Below are positions 63,530 through 64,000 of a DNA stretch of 64,000 nucleotides, in pieces. The notes under the pieces were generated by a model that made no database searches, had not been told where the DNA came from, and saw only the letters and a list, made by a program, of their open reading frames with translations. The stretch is from Chionoecetes opilio (taxonomy: Eukaryota; Arthropoda; Malacostraca; Decapoda; Majidae), in the NCBI GenBank assembly GCA_016584305.1, contig JACEEZ010003827.1:114568-178567 (forward strand), in the 5' to 3' direction. Made by a program: the position numbers and the translations under genes. Position 1 is the first letter of the stretch; each line of letters starts with the position of its first letter.

Positions 63530-63650
63530 GGGTTGCATATGAAAAGATAATAAGATAAAGAAGATTCGCTTTATCTTATTAAATTATAAGATAAAGAAGA
63601 TTCGCTTTATCTTATTAAATGATAAGATAAAGAAGATTCGCTTTGCAACA
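63530..63650. repeat. 39-bp repeat with GATAAGATAAAG motifs, about three copies
   Basis: Unit ATAAGATAAAGAAGATTCGC then TTTATCTTATTAAAT, internally palindromic (GATAAAG/CTTTATC). Confidence 0.93.
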
Positions 63651-63685
63651 TTGAACAGTATTTTCCCCCGAAAGTTTACTGTTAA

Positions 63686-63790
63686 TAATAATAATACCTA
63701 ATAGTTTTATTCTCACCCGAAGGCATACATGAAAAACAACAACATAAAACATAGACATGAGGGAATGAACTTAAGTACTAAAGCAAATAT
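63686..63790 (+). mobile_element. dispersed (TAA)n-linked repeat
   Basis: (AAT)n then TTTTATTCTCACCCGAAGGC, ATACATGAAAAACAAC and TGAACTTAAGTACTAAAGCA, matching 33856, 37612 and 20940 (reverse). Confidence 0.7.
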
Positions 63791-63988
63791 AAGAGGTTTA
63801 GAGGTAGACTTTGCCGAAAGAGTAATTTTGTATAGACGCAAGTTGTGTCATAATTAATTCGACAATCTTTGTGCTGTTATATATAAGTCTTCTGCTCTTA
63901 TTATGTGCTGTCTATAACTCAATGGTTCTCTTTTGTATAAGTCTTCTGCTCTTATGCTTGTTATTCTACTTTTCAAGCTTCTATACTC

Positions 63989-64000
63989 CTAACCCCTTGA
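63989..64000 (+). mobile_element. TTAA-MITE copy 25, cut by window end
   Basis: CTAACCCCTTGA is the family's first bases; the rest lies outside. Confidence 0.6.

Overview
The window is nuclear DNA from an arthropod, most likely a decapod crustacean. The evidence is spliced genes with GT-AG introns, two protein families with invertebrate character (a divergent ionotropic receptor and OS-9), TTAGG-type pentanucleotide runs, very abundant CT/GA, CA/GT, AAGG, CTT and ACT microsatellites, tRNA-derived SINEs, non-LTR retrotransposon debris and many short inverted-repeat transposons. There is no prokaryotic operon structure. Nearly all long ORFs are translated simple repeats.

Layout: 1-15150 is gene-poor and repeat-rich. 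Positions 15156-24003 (+) hold the ligand-binding and channel half of a divergent ionotropic-receptor (IR/iGluR family) gene in ten recognisable exons. Positions 25771-45505 (+) hold a nearly complete OS-9 gene (ER lectin of glycoprotein quality control) in sixteen exons. Positions 45506-61260 are intergenic, with several complete fold-back elements and MITEs. Positions 61260-62392 (+) hold a long GC-rich putative leader and first coding exon (signal peptide) of a third gene whose remainder lies beyond the window.

Two unusual patterns stand out. First, several tandem arrays span exon-intron boundaries, so that the 5' or 3' splice site itself is multiplied: acceptors before IR exons 7 and 8 and OS9 exon 15, and donors after IR exons 1 and 7 and OS9 exon 14. 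Second, the pyrimidine-rich 3' tail of one non-LTR retrotransposon family lies directly against five splice acceptors in the two genes, and in two of them reads straight into the AG.

A roughly 210-bp piggyBac-like MITE with TTAA target duplications occurs about 25 times. Several other fold-back and MITE families have intact target-site duplications, including a 1.47-kb near-perfect palindrome. Two OS9 exons show frame conflicts that may be consensus errors. IR and OS9 are adjacent on the same strand but have no functional link visible in the sequence.
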